Shown piece by piece: positions 20,800-34,460 of a stretch of DNA of 64,000 nt (the stretch's first letter is position 1; each line of letters opens with the position of its first letter). The notes beneath the pieces are model-generated. The model had not been told where the DNA came from, made no database searches, and worked only from the letters and a program-made list of their open reading frames with translations. The position numbers and the translations under genes are program-made. Location: positions 333,327 through 397,326 of the forward strand of contig QAOA01004878.1 in NCBI GenBank assembly GCA_003255065.1, written 5' to 3'. The DNA is from Cercis canadensis. Taxonomy: Eukaryota; Streptophyta; Magnoliopsida; Fabales; Fabaceae.

Positions 20800-23700
20800 T
20801 CAAGGCCTCAGAAGTTTAGGCCCTGCGTTTGAAGCTATCCAAGATGAGATCACATCCACAAGCAGATCCATGTCCTTAGATATGTCTGCACGAAGGACTC
20901 CTGAATCCATGCCTATCGTATTTCCTACTTCTTTGGCTACTGTCTCCCACGGTGTTCCTACAGTTAGATTTGTCAAAAGCTCACTCCCACGATTAACTGC
21001 ATCAGCCATTGCTGGTGGAACATCTGGTATCGCCTGCAAAATGGACAATAATGATTCAGGATGTTCACCTTATTCAGAGAAATAAAGTAATACTGCCTAA
21101 CCACCCATCACAAAGTAATAAAGATTTATTCCAATTAGCTAATTAACTATTCAGTATAAAATTACCTGCTGCAATGGAAGAACATGATCTCCAGGCAACT
21201 TGCGTATTGACATGTCAAGCTCTGAACTGATAGCTGACTCTGAGCTAAGCACCTGTGCTAGAGTTGTAGTCTCATCTATTAAATCATCCTTGAACTTTAT
21301 CAGAAGATTTCTTGATACGCCATAGTATGACTTTATCTGAAAAAATTTAAGAAACAACAAATGCCAAAATTAAATGCAAACCTAGAAAGAAAGTCAAAAA
21401 ATAGGGAAGGACAAAGGAAAACAGATCACTGCACATTTGTGTTCTGGTTTAAGGGTAGTAGTTTTTCTATAGTCACTACAGAAAAATCCCCACTCTAAAG
21501 AATATTGTAACAAATGTAAAGAAACCAAATCCCAATAAAAGGCCTCGTCAGTGATGTTGTTTTAGACCCTACATTTAAGAGCTTGAAAAGAAGAAACAGG
21601 AATTGAAATAAGTAAATATAAGCATAAGTTGATTTAATTTATTCAAAATATTAGAAGGCAAAAAATCTCAAGAAACTAAACAAACAAAATGGCAACAATA
21701 ATGGAAATAAAAAAGAATACTTGGTTACTGAACTGGTGTTCAATTACTAAGCAAAAATTTGAGGAAAATTTTAGTTTAGCTATTTAAATCAATTTGGATA
21801 TGATTGGCAAAATTCCTGACATCAGCACCAACTTGTTTTCTTATCTTCACTTTCAAGCTATCTCTTCTTTGGATAATATAACATCTCTCGTTTTTCCTCA
21901 TTTACTCAATCAAACATGGAAATGTATGACATGAAAATTATTATAGGATTACATAATAAACATAGAGGACCTGAGTGATTATAAATATAAATGTAAGTTG
22001 TCTCTAACGATATTAACCCATGGAAAGAAGTATGACCTTCAAATTCTGAGATCAAAGGATATAATGCACCATGATAAGAAGCTAATTATGACATTTATGT
22101 TAGCTGGAAATAGAATTTATTCAAGACGCAAGCATTCCAAACAAGCAAATGTGCTCATTGACATAGAATTGGAATGCAAACAGTAGCAATGGTGAGAGGC
22201 AAATTGCTAGACACGCTAGTAATTAGAGATTTTACATACAAGTCGACGTGTCTCCTCAGGCTTTGGAGTAAAATCTTCTCTTCCCTTGGCCAAATCCATG
22301 TACAAGGGGGGGAGTTGCTCAAATAAAGGAAGAACCTGCTTCATAATGGGAGGGCTAACATTTCCTAATTGTTTCAGAGTCATCTCTGCCTGTAAGTAAT
22401 TAATGTATCTAAAATTAGCCATCTCAATAAAAAAAATCAATGCTATGTATATGTTTGCAACATTATGCAATTCTCCCACAAATATAATTCCCCAGGTTAA
22501 AGAATGAGATAGCAAAAGCGGTTAGATTAAGGATTATTGAGAAATGTTTATGAACGGTATAATGCAATATACAGAACGAAATTTGCTTTGCTGAATCAAG
22601 TTAAAGGCTGACATACAAGTGGGTGGTTAGAACCTATATTTATAAAGCATAGAATTCTCCTGATGGTATGACAGCCAATTAAAATAATACAAGTATAAAC
22701 TAAGGTTTTTGTGGTCTTGAGAAGGTGGTCACTAATGAACTCCCCTGATTTATATAATTAGAAACTAGAATTCATAATAGTATTCGTGAAACCTAGTGAG
22801 ATGTTAAGATAGAAAATGAGCTTCCCATATTGCAGATTAGACACCAAAGGAAGGGATGCTGACCCCTGCACGTAATGTTGGTGATGAAACAATATCTGAT
22901 AGAAGAGGACCAATGTTTTGGGCCATTGGTACAACAACAGGGGAGAACAAAGGGACAGATGAACTTGCTTCCTGCAGTAATGTAGCAAAATTTAGTCATT
23001 CATGATTAGACAGCATAGAATATTCTTGAATAGAAAATACTGAGGAGATATGCGTTCCACCTAGGCAAATTGTAAACATGTAAGTGGTTTGCTCTCCTAA
23101 AGAGGAAGAAGTAGAGAAATATTTAAGATTAACAAAGTCATAAAGGGAAAAAGGATATTATTTCTACTATTCCATTCAGGTTTCTTACAAAAGCAATGGA
23201 AACATGGAGTCATGGCCCTAGTCTTTTTCTAAGTATTTTGAGTTTTTCAGAAAATGTTGTTCCTTTGATTTTTTTCACCGAGTCATACCACATGCAAAGT
23301 AAAGAGTTTATAGTGGTAGCGCCAAGGATAAGTTAACTTTCAACTTTTCCATGAATTTTGATATATATCACTAATGGTCATCAGCAAAATACCTTGTTGT
23401 TGAATGCCATTAATACATTTCCACACCTTTGCACTGCATATCTTGATCCTGACACAACAAGCAATATAATGAGTTGCCACAAATCCAATCAATTTGATCT
23501 TCACAAGCAATGCATTGCAGACGATCTTTATATACCAATCAGTAGGTGGACAACCGATCCCAAAGAATGGCCAACACCAAAAGTAGGGAGGTCTTGAACC
23601 TGAATCAATAAACATCATTGCATTTTCTTTTTTCCTTTTAAAGAAAGAAAATTAAAAACAGAAAGATGCTAGTCCTCAGATCATAAGTTGAAACTTACTG

Positions 23701-25067
23701 TTTCTTGTAGAAACCGGCAGCACCTATCAAATTTGAACTGTACTTCATCCGCAATATGGAAGTGATCAAATCCACTTGCATATGGTGTTGCAATGATCAA
23801 TATTCCCCTAGTGACAGAAGGGGTTTTATAATTAGTTTTCTTAGTCGATAGATCTTATATTTATGAGTCTCAAATGATCCAGAGGTATAGATCTTTGACA
23901 GAACAAAGAACTGTTTGTCAGGGACTTACTTTTCTGACAGGCGCTCTAGAAACCAGCGGTAGGTAAGCTGAGGGGCAGCTCCAACAAATATGCCTCCAAC
24001 AAAATGTACAACGAACTTGGGTTTTGAGCTTTTGGGTTTGAGAATCCATGCTCCCTGAGATTACACACAACGCCAGATCTGTGTACTAAGTTTACTGAGA
24101 ATACCTTCAAAAAGTAGGAATTAGAAAAGATAAGGGCACATTTAATTATAGAAAATTTCCAAGTTTTTGAAAAAATTTCTGAAAATATAGTAGAAATTAT
24201 AAAAAAAAATTTCAGAATTCTTTGTATTGTTTAGCAAAGTTTGCCCGGTAATTCATTGAAATTCTGCAAGACAAATTAATTAGTGCAATACAAAGCTTGC
24301 CCGATAAGGCTGCAAGTGGTTACTGCTTGGACAAGAAGTAAAGGATATGGACATAATCAAATCCAATAAGGAATTATCTTGCTGAATAAAATAAATCAAT
24401 TTACACCTCAACTTCACTCCAGTCTTTGGAACCCCACCAGGAATCCTGTGATTGTTTAACAGCTTCTGTAAGTAAACTGCAAATAAAGAAAAGAAACTAC
24501 TATCAGGTGCAAACTTCAGTTTGATATAGAAAAACTGAAAGCTTCTTACATAGACATACCTAACTAGGAATTAATCATCTCATGGATTACAACATCAAAG
24601 AAATAAAATCTCAACTCTACAAATTGGATAAGAAAAATGGATTAGTTTGTTGTTGGTTCGCTCGCGAGTAACTAAGTCATTATTTCATACCAAGTTATCA
24701 ACTTCAGCTTTGTTTATGATCATAATTTTCTTCAGTAATATTGCTCCTAGTATTTTGGTAGAATGAAGTCAAAAGGGGATAAAATTAGTCACGGAAGAGA
24801 AACAAAATTCAAAAGGGCCGCGAAGCGTAACCTCTCAATCCGAGTGTAAAGCTGAATTGCATTAGATTCTGGTTGTTGGTTGCCGTATTGGTTAGAGTTG
24901 CAATAGATTCTGGAGCTGAAACGACGTTTTCTATATCCAATTCCAAATACCAGGCGACGATGACCAGAGGAGTTAATGGAGGCACCCTGAGATGCAGTGT
25001 TTAGCTTATGGGACTCTCCGTTTTGAAATTTCAGATGGTAACTGGGGTTCCATATCCAGGTAGCCAT
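20800..25067 (-). CDS. DUF1350 family alpha/beta-hydrolase-like protein, plastid-targeted
   Basis: Ten exons on the minus strand: 24832-25067, 24407-24476, 23930-24054, 23699-23807, 23536-23599, 23393-23448, 22864-22971, 22240-22389, 21166-21336 and 20800-21033. The phase closes to 440 residues. I chose the start at 25067 (MATWIWNPSYHLKF); an in-frame ATG at 25106 would add 13 residues. The first 70 or so residues are basic and Ser-rich, fitting a plastid transit peptide. The DUF1350 body follows: KPKFVVHFVGGIFVGAAPQL, FLERLSEKGILIIATPY, FGVGHSLGSVVHLLIGSRY, VSPPIMKQVLPLFEQLPPLY, then VRKSYYGV-like and LPGDHVLPLQQ. GHSLG at about 190-194 is a nucleophile elbow, with Ser192 as candidate catalytic serine and the His of GDHVLPL as possible partner. 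The family is shared with cyanobacteria and its substrate is not established. It matches At5g47860. Confidence 0.9.
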
Positions 25068-27809
25068 ACCTATTCTTTTTCGTCCTTCTTCCCCGTCAAA
25101 ATGCACTTAACAAAGAAGCTGCTCCAACTGAACGAATGAGTCCATTGCGTTATAGGTTAAAAACAGTTTCTATGCCAAATACCATTTTCCCGTGATCATA
25201 CCTCTTGCGAGATATATATATATATATATTGATAACCCCATTATATTGTTTTAGCAAGAGAAAACTAATTATTGCTCCAAACTTGAACATAAAAAACTAA
25301 AAAATTACTCATCTGGGTTTTAAATAAAAATTTGAGACACAATTTATTTTTGAAAAAATAAAAAATAGTATTGGGTCACATTTGCATGGTGGCTTTTGAA
25401 CACTTTTTTTTTTTTTTTACTTCAAACAAATTTATTTGAGTAAATTATATAATTTTTTTAGATTTTGTTGTTACCTAATGTTGGTCGAGATATCATCAGA
25501 TTTTATGAAATTATAGAAATCTCTCCTCTTGTTTCAAAAATTATGAAGAACTCCTTTTCAACTTAAAGTGCAATTTAAAGGGAACTTTTATGTTATGTTC
25601 AAGTTAAACTAAAAAATCACATAAAAAAAGTTGAACTAAAAAATAATTTACAAAAAAATGCTAAAAATAGAAAGAAAAAATATATAAATGTAATCTATAA
25701 AATAAAACAATACAAATTTTTGTTAAATTAAATTATAAGGTATACAAATTTAAGAAAAAAATAAATTCTATGTGATTGCATAAAAATTAAAGAGAAATTA
25801 CTGTAAAATTTTCAGTTTATTTAGGTTGCTTTTTTCTTTTTTGTGATCGATCGGTTCAATAATTCAAGTGAATTAATTAAGGTTGAAGTGGGCTTAGCCC
25901 ATTGTTCGTTCAATCCTTGTCCCGAAAAGTCAACGTAACCCACGACAACATGTCCAAATAAGAAAACAACCACGATAACTTGATAAGTTCAGCGGCCAAA
26001 AAATAAATAAAATTGATTTGTCCTTGCCTTCGGTAACGGGCAACTAATCAAATCCGCTACACGGGAAGTAAATCAAATGACTAGAAAATCAAGGGAACTG
26101 TTCATAAAAAAATGTATAATGGTAATGGCAATAATTTCTTCTGTTTGCGAACTTAATTCAAATTATTATTACAAAAAGTCAACTATAATAAAGATATAAT
26201 ATACCTCCAAAATTTTTGTTAGTACAATTCAAATTGATTAATATATACCTAATAATTAGTAATTTAATAGTAACCCAAAAAAAAATCTAGTAATTAGTAT
26301 GCTAATATATATTGTTCAAAACCTACAATCATAGTCATAGTCAGTCATATTATGGCCTTGTTAGTTAAGCTGTTGTTAGCTAATTATTATTTGTTTTTAA
26401 TTATCAGCCGACTAAAAGGTTGTGTAAATATTTATGGATCACTGATTCACTATGAAGTTCTTTCTTTTATTCTTCTTTAATTTTATTTGTAATTGATGTC
26501 GAATAGATTTTTCTTCATTTTTCCTATTACCTTAACTTGTAGGAGGGGAAAATGACAATGGGGTAAACGGGATTGAGGATGCTAACTCTCTCTCCTAGTG
26601 GCACCAAAATATGACTCTCATTCTTGTCCTCCTTGTGAAAAAAAAAAAAAAAATTGTCATTGCGAATTTGTATAGTACTAATACTAAATTGTGTTTTAAA
26701 AGATTCTAAATGATCTACACAATATAAATAAAGACTTTTCAGTATAAAACTTTAATTCATATACAACCAAAAAGAAAAAAAAAATTGTTAAAATAACTCA
26801 ACACATATCTATATGTATATGCGTGAAGTAATATTTATATAGTGAGTAATGTTATACTTATCCCTATATTTTTTGTATTATTATTTTTACCCTCAATTTA
26901 ATCTAATCGTTACAATTTTTACAAAATTTATTTAATAATTTTTTAGATAACTCAAAGTAAGTCCATAATTATAAGATGAATCTATCATTTCTCTTATATA
27001 TTAGTTAATACTAATGTGCAAAGTTAGTGGAGGGAAAAAAACTTGAGTTATCTAAAAAGAGAAAATCATTAGATTCGTAAAAAAAAAAAAAAAAAAAAAC
27101 TTAAAAATAAGATTATGATAAAACAATAAGCTTGTACTATCAAAAATAAAATAATAATATAAATTTTACTCTCAAGTTTTTTTGTGGAGATATAAACACA
27201 CCAGAGAGATATACTATATTACTATAGATTAAAAAAAAAAAAAGATTTCGAAAAGAGAGAAACATCAAATTGAGGAAAGAGGAAGATAAAAAACGCGGTA
27301 AGAAGGACTGTGTGTGGTAGAGACCAGATGAGATGACAGAGTAGGGGCCGAAATTCAACTACTATTCACCGGATTGAGGAAAATGTTAGAAGAATTGGGA
27401 CCCTCGGCATTGAATGCCGTGGTTTCTGCAGTACGTGTTTTTCTCCATCCCTCTCTCTCTCTCCCTCCCCTGTCTGTGTCTAGTCCCTTCGCTAAGCTGC
27501 TTCTCTCTTCTCTGTGTAAAGGTACAATTCTTATTGAAGAGGCACTGCACATGTCTCGTCAAAATCGCTATAAAGCATACCTGGCAAACTATTAATGTCG
27601 TCAATTATCAGTTTCTGCTGCCAAAGCAGTAGTACAGTACCCATTTAGTTATTCTTCTAAAGCAGAGAGATCCTTGTATGCATCTGTCTTTCTGGTCTCT
27701 CTTTCTGGGCTTAAGCACGTTTCCTTTGTCCTCAACAACCCTTTGCAGAAGAAGAAATACCTAATAGAGGCAGAGGGAAGAACCCAAAAAGAAGCTGAGG
27801 ACGAGAGTG
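25068..27809. other. Divergent intergenic region between DUF1350 and UVR8
   Basis: The outer ends hold the promoters and 5' leaders of the two divergent genes. A (TA)n run lies at 25211-25230. The middle is very AT-rich with poly-A runs and no convincing frame. From about 27440 to 27520 a pyrimidine-rich CTCTCTCTCTCCCTCCCC stretch resembles a plant Y-patch core promoter or the UVR8 5' leader. Confidence 0.45.
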
Positions 27810-30800
27810 ATGATGGAAGAAGAGGAGGAAGTGATGAGTGACGTCACTGCTCCACCTCGTCGTATTCTTCTCATCTCGGCCGGTGCCAGCCACTCTATTG
27901 CCCTTCTTTGTAAGAACCATATGCCCTTTTCTACTTTTCTCGTACCTTCACTTTTTAAATTGATCGTTGCTAGGATTACTGTGATTTGATTCGAAATTTT
28001 TTAACTTTTTCTAATTAGCTTAGCTTGAGCTGAAACCTGAAGTTCCCACACTCCCATCCAAGCCATGTTTTTGGCATCAGAATTTTATTTTCTAAAATCC
28101 AAAACAATGAAAAACTTAAAAATGTTTTTAGGCGGCATAAGAGGTGGTAATCTGTATTCATATATATGATCCAGCGTTTGATATCAGCATTGTCTTGAAC
28201 TCTTGGACAGTGGCCAAGGGTGGAGTTCATTGATTTCACCTTTTGATGATTCCATTGCTAAGATCGGATAAATTACTTGATTTGCTTCTGGTCTCTTTTA
28301 CAGCCAATGGATTGGCTTTATTCCTTATTAGAATTTCAGTGGAGTAATTCATATGCATCACCACGATGTTGGGCTTTTCTCTTTGGTTTCTTATGGGAAA
28401 GGGCTAAGGAGTTGAATCTATAACCTTGGCCACTAAAATGGCCAAAAGAAAGGAAGAAAAAAAAAAAAACACTTCTCCATTAAAGGACTGGGATCTAGAT
28501 CAAGAGCCATAAATGTTTCAATTAATTATGCATCTTATTCTAGCAAGTTTGGCCAACATTTTCGGTGACATACCACTAGACATGACTGATTTTGTGCCCA
28601 GAAATAAATGTAAAATTATCAACCTCATGCCCAACTTCTTGTTAGGCAGCATTAAATAGCGCACCAATAAGCAAGAAGGCATGGAACCAAATTAGTATTT
28701 TATTGAATCACACACAGAAAAAACACAATATTCTATGTTGTTCTGTGATTGTTTTCATGCATATAATTTCTTATCGATAGTTACTTGCTTCGTCTGTCTA
28801 CTTTTTCTTTTTTATAATATTTTTTTTTCTTTTTCTCAAGCTGGAATCTATGCATATAGTTGCTGTTATAAATTACATGTTTCTTTTCGTTAAATCTTTG
28901 TGGCTTGCTTATCATGTTTTGTTCAGTTGGTAGCACTTCTACTGGAATTATCTTCATATGCATTGTGTAAGTGGGTCTGACTTCTGTTTACTTGAATTAT
29001 TGATTTTGATCTATTACAGCTGGAAATATTGTTTGCTCATGGGGGCGAGGAGAGGATGGACAGTTAGGCCATGGTGATGCTGAGGATCGACTTCTACCTA
29101 CACAACTGAGTGCATTGGATGGCCATGAAATAGCATCTGTTACTTGTGGAGCGGACCATACAACTGCATATTCAGAGTCACACTTGGAAGTATATAGTTG
29201 GGGATGGTCTGTTCTTCATCTTTTAACTTACCTTTTGGAAGTTCATGTTGCCGGAAAACAGAGTAGTTACATTTCCAAGAAATGTATTATGTTATTCTAT
29301 GCTTGTGTGTTTTCTCATTCTTGAAATTTTATTGGCAATGAGAATGGGATCAAACAAATCTACAGATGCTGCCTCAAGCTGGTGGTGTTACTGTGTTATG
29401 TAAATTATGCCTCCATTTTCAATATATATAAACTGTCATGTTATTGTCATCCTGAAGGTGTTCGGTAGTGCCCTTCTTGCTTTGTTTGTATATCTAATAC
29501 CTAGAGGCAACACTCACAAAGTTCATCTTTTAAAAGAGAGGGATTTAGTTTTGGATTGAAAAGCTCTGTTCTTTCTCAATTATATCTCTCCTTTCTGTGG
29601 GAGGGCTTTTGAGTAGTTTTCTCAAGACATGGGCCAGCACATGTTATTTTTAACCAACTGAGTACTGGAATCTCTCACTAAGTTTAGGGGATCTCTTTGT
29701 GATCAATAATTATGCATATGAAAGGTGTAAGTCAACTTTGATTTGTGTGTCACAGAGCAATTGCTCATATTCTGCCAATGTATAAATATTTGATCACACA
29801 GAATGAGTTTTCAACTGTTAGTGTGCATGTGATGTGGTATTATTAGGTTTGTATATTTTTGGAGCAGAATGTAAGCGGCAGTTGCTACTTTTCTAATATT
29901 TTCCAGGGGTGACTTTGGAAGGTTGGGTCATGGTAATTCTAGTGATCTATTCACTCCTCAGCCCATTAAAGCATTACAGGGTCTAAGGATAAAGCAAATT
30001 GCTTGTGGGGACAGCCATTGTTTGGCAGTTACCATGGAAGGCGAGGTGCAGAGGTTAGTAGTTCTTGCCCAAATTTCCATCTCGTTCTCTCATCTAACCA
30101 TTTTTCCACTTACTATTTACTATTACTAGGTCAATAAAGGTTGAGTTGTTTTAATTGAGTGTATAGGTAAAAGCTGACAATTTAATCCCAGAGAGTTGCT
30201 TTGTAACCTGAGCAGGTTCCTAGGCTTGTTATTTTTAAGTTATTCCATTCTCTTCTTTGTTTCTCCTGATTCGAGTGGATATTGTGACTCAAAGAAGAGG
30301 TGAAAAGGATACCTGATACTGGAATAGAAAATGATTGTTGTGAATCTATCCATTTGAGGACACACTCTTATAATTGACCTTATTCCTAAGCGACAGTTTT
30401 TTTTTTTTAAAAAAAATATTTTCTCTCTGTATACTCCCTTTATGTATTATCTTTTCTGCCTTGCCCAGGGTGCATGTATCTAGTCTAGTATGAATTACTA
30501 CCTGACTGCACATTCTGAATGACATTCCATTTGAGAGATAGCAATACACACGAAAACCCTTGTTTTGCTCTGAAGGGCTTATAGGGCTGTTTTCTGTTAT
30601 TTATTTACAACAGAAACCCTAAATGGGGGTGCTAGCCACAAGTCTTCTAGTTCAATGTAAAACTGGACATTTTTTTTATTTAAAATTTACATAACATTTC
30701 ATGATCAATTCTTGCAAAACTTGCTTTTTACTGTTCTATACATTTACCTTGTTTACATTGCAGAGAACTGCCAAAGGAACTATTTTAGAATAAAACTTGT

Positions 30801-33800
30801 CATGCAACACCCTAGCTAGAGCATTTTTTCTGCATCTTTATAAGATGTCAGTTCTTTTTCATTTTTTGGCCTTTATGTGATTATCAACTAAGTTTCTAAA
30901 TGCTTGCGGGCAAGTGTTTCCATCAATTGCTAATTTGCTATGACTATTGTGGTTTCTACATATTATTTAGAGTTGTGTGAACTTACTCTCTCTCTCTCTC
31001 TTTTTTCCTTTATCTCTTGATTGAAGTTGGGGGCGGAATCAAAATGGTCAACTTGGACTTGGCACCACAGAGGATTCTCTTGTGCCACAAAAAATTCAAA
31101 CATTTGAGGTACACTTTTCAGAGACATTCATCTAGTTTATCTATAATAAATACTACTCGGTGAGCCCGGTTATCAATAAATAATGGTGAGTTGATTTTGC
31201 TAATTTGCCTGATACACTTAATAGTCTGATTTAATTATTTTTGGTTTGTTTTTTTTTTTTTTTTGTTTTGCTTTCTTCTTTAAAACTAGAACACATAGTG
31301 CTTCCTGTAGGTGCAGATCAAAACATCCTTGGAGGTTGGCACGCCTCATAATGCACAGTGAGAGAAACTGGTGCAGTGTTACAGCTTTTAGATGGAACAT
31401 TTGCTAAATAGAAGTAGAAAATATCATCTNTTTCTTCTTTAAAACTAGAACACATAGTGCTTCCTGTAGGTGCAGATCAAAACATCCTTGGAGGTTGGCA
31501 CGCCTCATAATGCACAGTGAGAGAAACTGGTGCAGTGTTACAGCTTTTAGATGGAACATTTGCTAAATAGAAGTAGAAAATATCATCTCTTTAAACAAAT
31601 ATGACTTTTGGAAATGATGCTTTCATGTTGGCTCATATTGGAGTTTGTGATATTTCAGAGGCCATTAGGTGAGACATAAGATTATTTTTATAGTCAAACT
31701 AAAATTTAAAAACCTTTTGGAAACAAACAAACCAACCTTTTTTACAAAAACAAAAATCTAGAGTAGGGAATTATAGAGAAGAAAGAGACAGTTGTCTTTT
31801 GTTTTTAATTTGTTTCCTATAAATCTTCATGAATAAAATATTTTCATTCAATTGTAGTTGGATTTTAACATCTCCCCCGAGTTGTTTTTGTTCCTTCTGT
31901 ATTTGCTAAGAACCATGGAACTGAAGGCTGTGGATTTTCACCAACTAATCTGCTGGTTCCAGTAAAAGCAATCAGTAATTGTTTCACTATCCAAAAAATT
32001 TCCAATTTTAAGAGAAAAGGAGTAACCAGCGGTCTTGCTTTATTAGAAGGAAAAAAGAAAGAGAGAAAAGGAAAAGAGAGGGGGGTTGGGGGGGTGGGGG
32101 CTAACAACAACAGCAGCAATAGCAGTTTTTTCAATAAAAAATAACATACCTTGAAACATCATACTATCTATATCATTTGTAAAATGAAAAATTATAATGC
32201 GACCAACATGTTAGACTTAACTTCTTGTGCATGATGTTACATTGTTGTAGGGAGTACCTATCAAAATGGTTGCTGCTGGTGCTGAACATAGTGCAGCCGT
32301 TACTGAATCTGGGGAGCTGTATGGATGGGGTTGGGGCCGATATGGAAACTTGGGATTGGGAGACAGAAATGATCGCTTGATTCCTGAGAAAGTTTCTTCT
32401 ATTAATGTATGTCTCAAATTGGTGTTAACTTATCTTTCCAGATTAGACTGGTGATATTAACCACAATTTTTATGATTCGTGATTCTGTCAATTGCTTGAT
32501 TCCTGAAAAAAGTTTGGCTTGCTATTTAATTATATTTAAGAAGCAACATTTCAAGGTGTTAACTTTTGAGTGTCTTCACTGTGAATTCATCTGGAAAATA
32601 TTGTTAAGATTCATGAGTGATTAGACTGCATCACAAACATGCTGAAATTCATTTTCAGTTGTAGTCACTTCTCTCCTTAATTGTGCATTACTTGTTTTTT
32701 TGAAAGCTGCAGGGTGACAAGATGGTTATGGTTGCTTGTGGCTGGCGGCATACAATATCTGTTTCATCTTCTGGTGGATTATACACATATGGATGGAGCA
32801 AATATGGCCAGCTAGGACACGGGGATTTTGAGGACCATCTTTTTCCTCACAAGCTTCAAGTATTGAGTGATAAATTTATTTCTCAGGTAGTCCCTTAATT
32901 CTGTGCTGAGTTGGTGACATTTTATTGGAAAGATTTCATTCAGCTGTCGAAGAAAAAGAAAATTGGTCAAACAGAATATTGTCCAATCCTAACACCTACA
33001 AAGAGGAGAGCAATATATTTTCTGTTAGATACTTGATTATCGTTATTGTTGTATGTCTCTGAACTTTTCTTGGATTTCTTTCAGATATCAGGTGGTTGGA
33101 GGCATAGTATGGCACTCACATCTTGTGGACTACTTTATGGCTGGGGTTGGAATAAGGTTGGTAGTATTTTTGTTTTTCTTACCTTATCTTCACATGATTT
33201 TGCATCATATCAACAAGAAATACTTGTTGCTTTATGAACATGGCACAAAGGATAACAATTGGTAACAAGTTAAGGACTGCACAGATGAGAGAACAATATA
33301 TATGCTCCTCTTTAAAATATGCTAAACCATATTTTGCTTATCTATATTAGCACTAATATATCATTATTAACATGCGATTGATTGTCACCTGTTTGTCTTT
33401 CATATGTAGTTTGGGCAGGTCGGAGTTGGTGACAATGTTGATCACTGCTCTCCTGTGCAAGTGAAGCTTCCTCATGAGCAGGTAACTTCTGGAAACAGTA
33501 GCCAGAAAAAAAGAAAAAAAACTTGATGATCAGATATTTGTTTTATTTGTGGGCATTTTGGTTTGGCTTGGCAGAAAGTGGTTCAGATCTCATGTGGGTG
33601 GAGACACACAATTGCTGTTACTGAAAAACAAAATGTATATTCTTGGGGAAGAGGCACAAATGGTCAACTTGGGCATGGGGAGACTGTTGACCGGTAATTG
33701 CATGTACACCCGAACAAATTTCGTTTGGACCTTTTTAATGCTTTATCTCTTTCAATTATCTGTTGTAGAATTAGTAGGTTTTCTTTTATTCTGGTCATGA

Positions 33801-34460
33801 AGGCATTGTGTAACGTATCCACTTCAGAAACCATAAACTTATACTTAGATAAGGGTTCCAACTTTTTCAGCTAAGAAAAAAAGAAAGATAATGGTTGCAT
33901 CTCATTACATGTCTGAAATTAATAATGCGATCTCTGGAATTTATAGGAATGTTCCAAAGATTGTTGAGGCCTTGAGTGTTGATGGATCTTTTGGGCAGCA
34001 CATAGAATCCTCAAAAATTGATGCATTATCAGGTGCAGTGTTGTACTTATATATATTCCTTTCGATAGTATAATTTACAATCAGATTTTTTCTTTTGTTG
34101 CGATGTTGCATCATACTGGTTGTTTTATTTTCTTTCCTAATACAGGGAAAACCTGGGTGTCACCATCGGAGAGATATGCGGTTGTTCCAGAAGAAACTGT
34201 GAGTGTCTTTATTTGGTTTCATTATGGTACTGGTGTGAAGGGAGAGTTAGACAAAAATATGTTATGGATAATGTGGATATTTACTCTTTTTCTCTTTGCG
34301 GATAGAAAAGAAGTTGTAAGGGTTATTGACTCGGTATAATGGTACAAGAGCTATTTGTTTTATGATTTGGCAGGCGTCAGGACAAACTGGTAATTCAGTC
34401 AGGGGAGATGGAGCTGATGTTAGCGTGCCTGAAAGTGATGTCAAACGGATCCGAATTTGA
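27810..34460 (+). CDS. UVR8: UV-B photoreceptor UVR8 (RCC1-like beta-propeller)
   Basis: UVR8 is a homodimer that senses UV-B through a tryptophan cluster, splits into monomers and binds COP1 to switch on UV-protection genes. Twelve exons: 27810-27909, 29020-29206, 29907-30053, 31027-31108, 32251-32406, 32713-32886, 33085-33156, 33410-33481, 33575-33693, 33947-34032, 34146-34198 and 34374-34460. The phase closes to 444 residues, against 440 in Arabidopsis. Seven RCC1 blades are visible through repeats such as [13 protein letters not shown] and [14 protein letters not shown]. The three GWRH motifs place Trp at 235, 287 and 339, equal to Arabidopsis W233, W285 and W337 with a 2-residue offset. 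The C-terminus keeps the COP1-binding VP motif (YAVVPEET) and ends DVKRIRI. The start could be either of the tandem ATGs at 27810 and 27813. Intron 4 holds an N-joined duplication. Confidence 0.97.
31272..31588. repeat. 158-bp direct repeat flanking a single N in UVR8 intron 4 (probable assembly join)
   Basis: Copy 1 is 31272-31429, the N is 31430 and copy 2 is 31431-31588, with no difference seen. Both begin TTTCTTCTTTAAAACTAG and end AAAATATCATCT. It is entirely intronic, so the UVR8 protein is unaffected. Confidence 0.9.
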
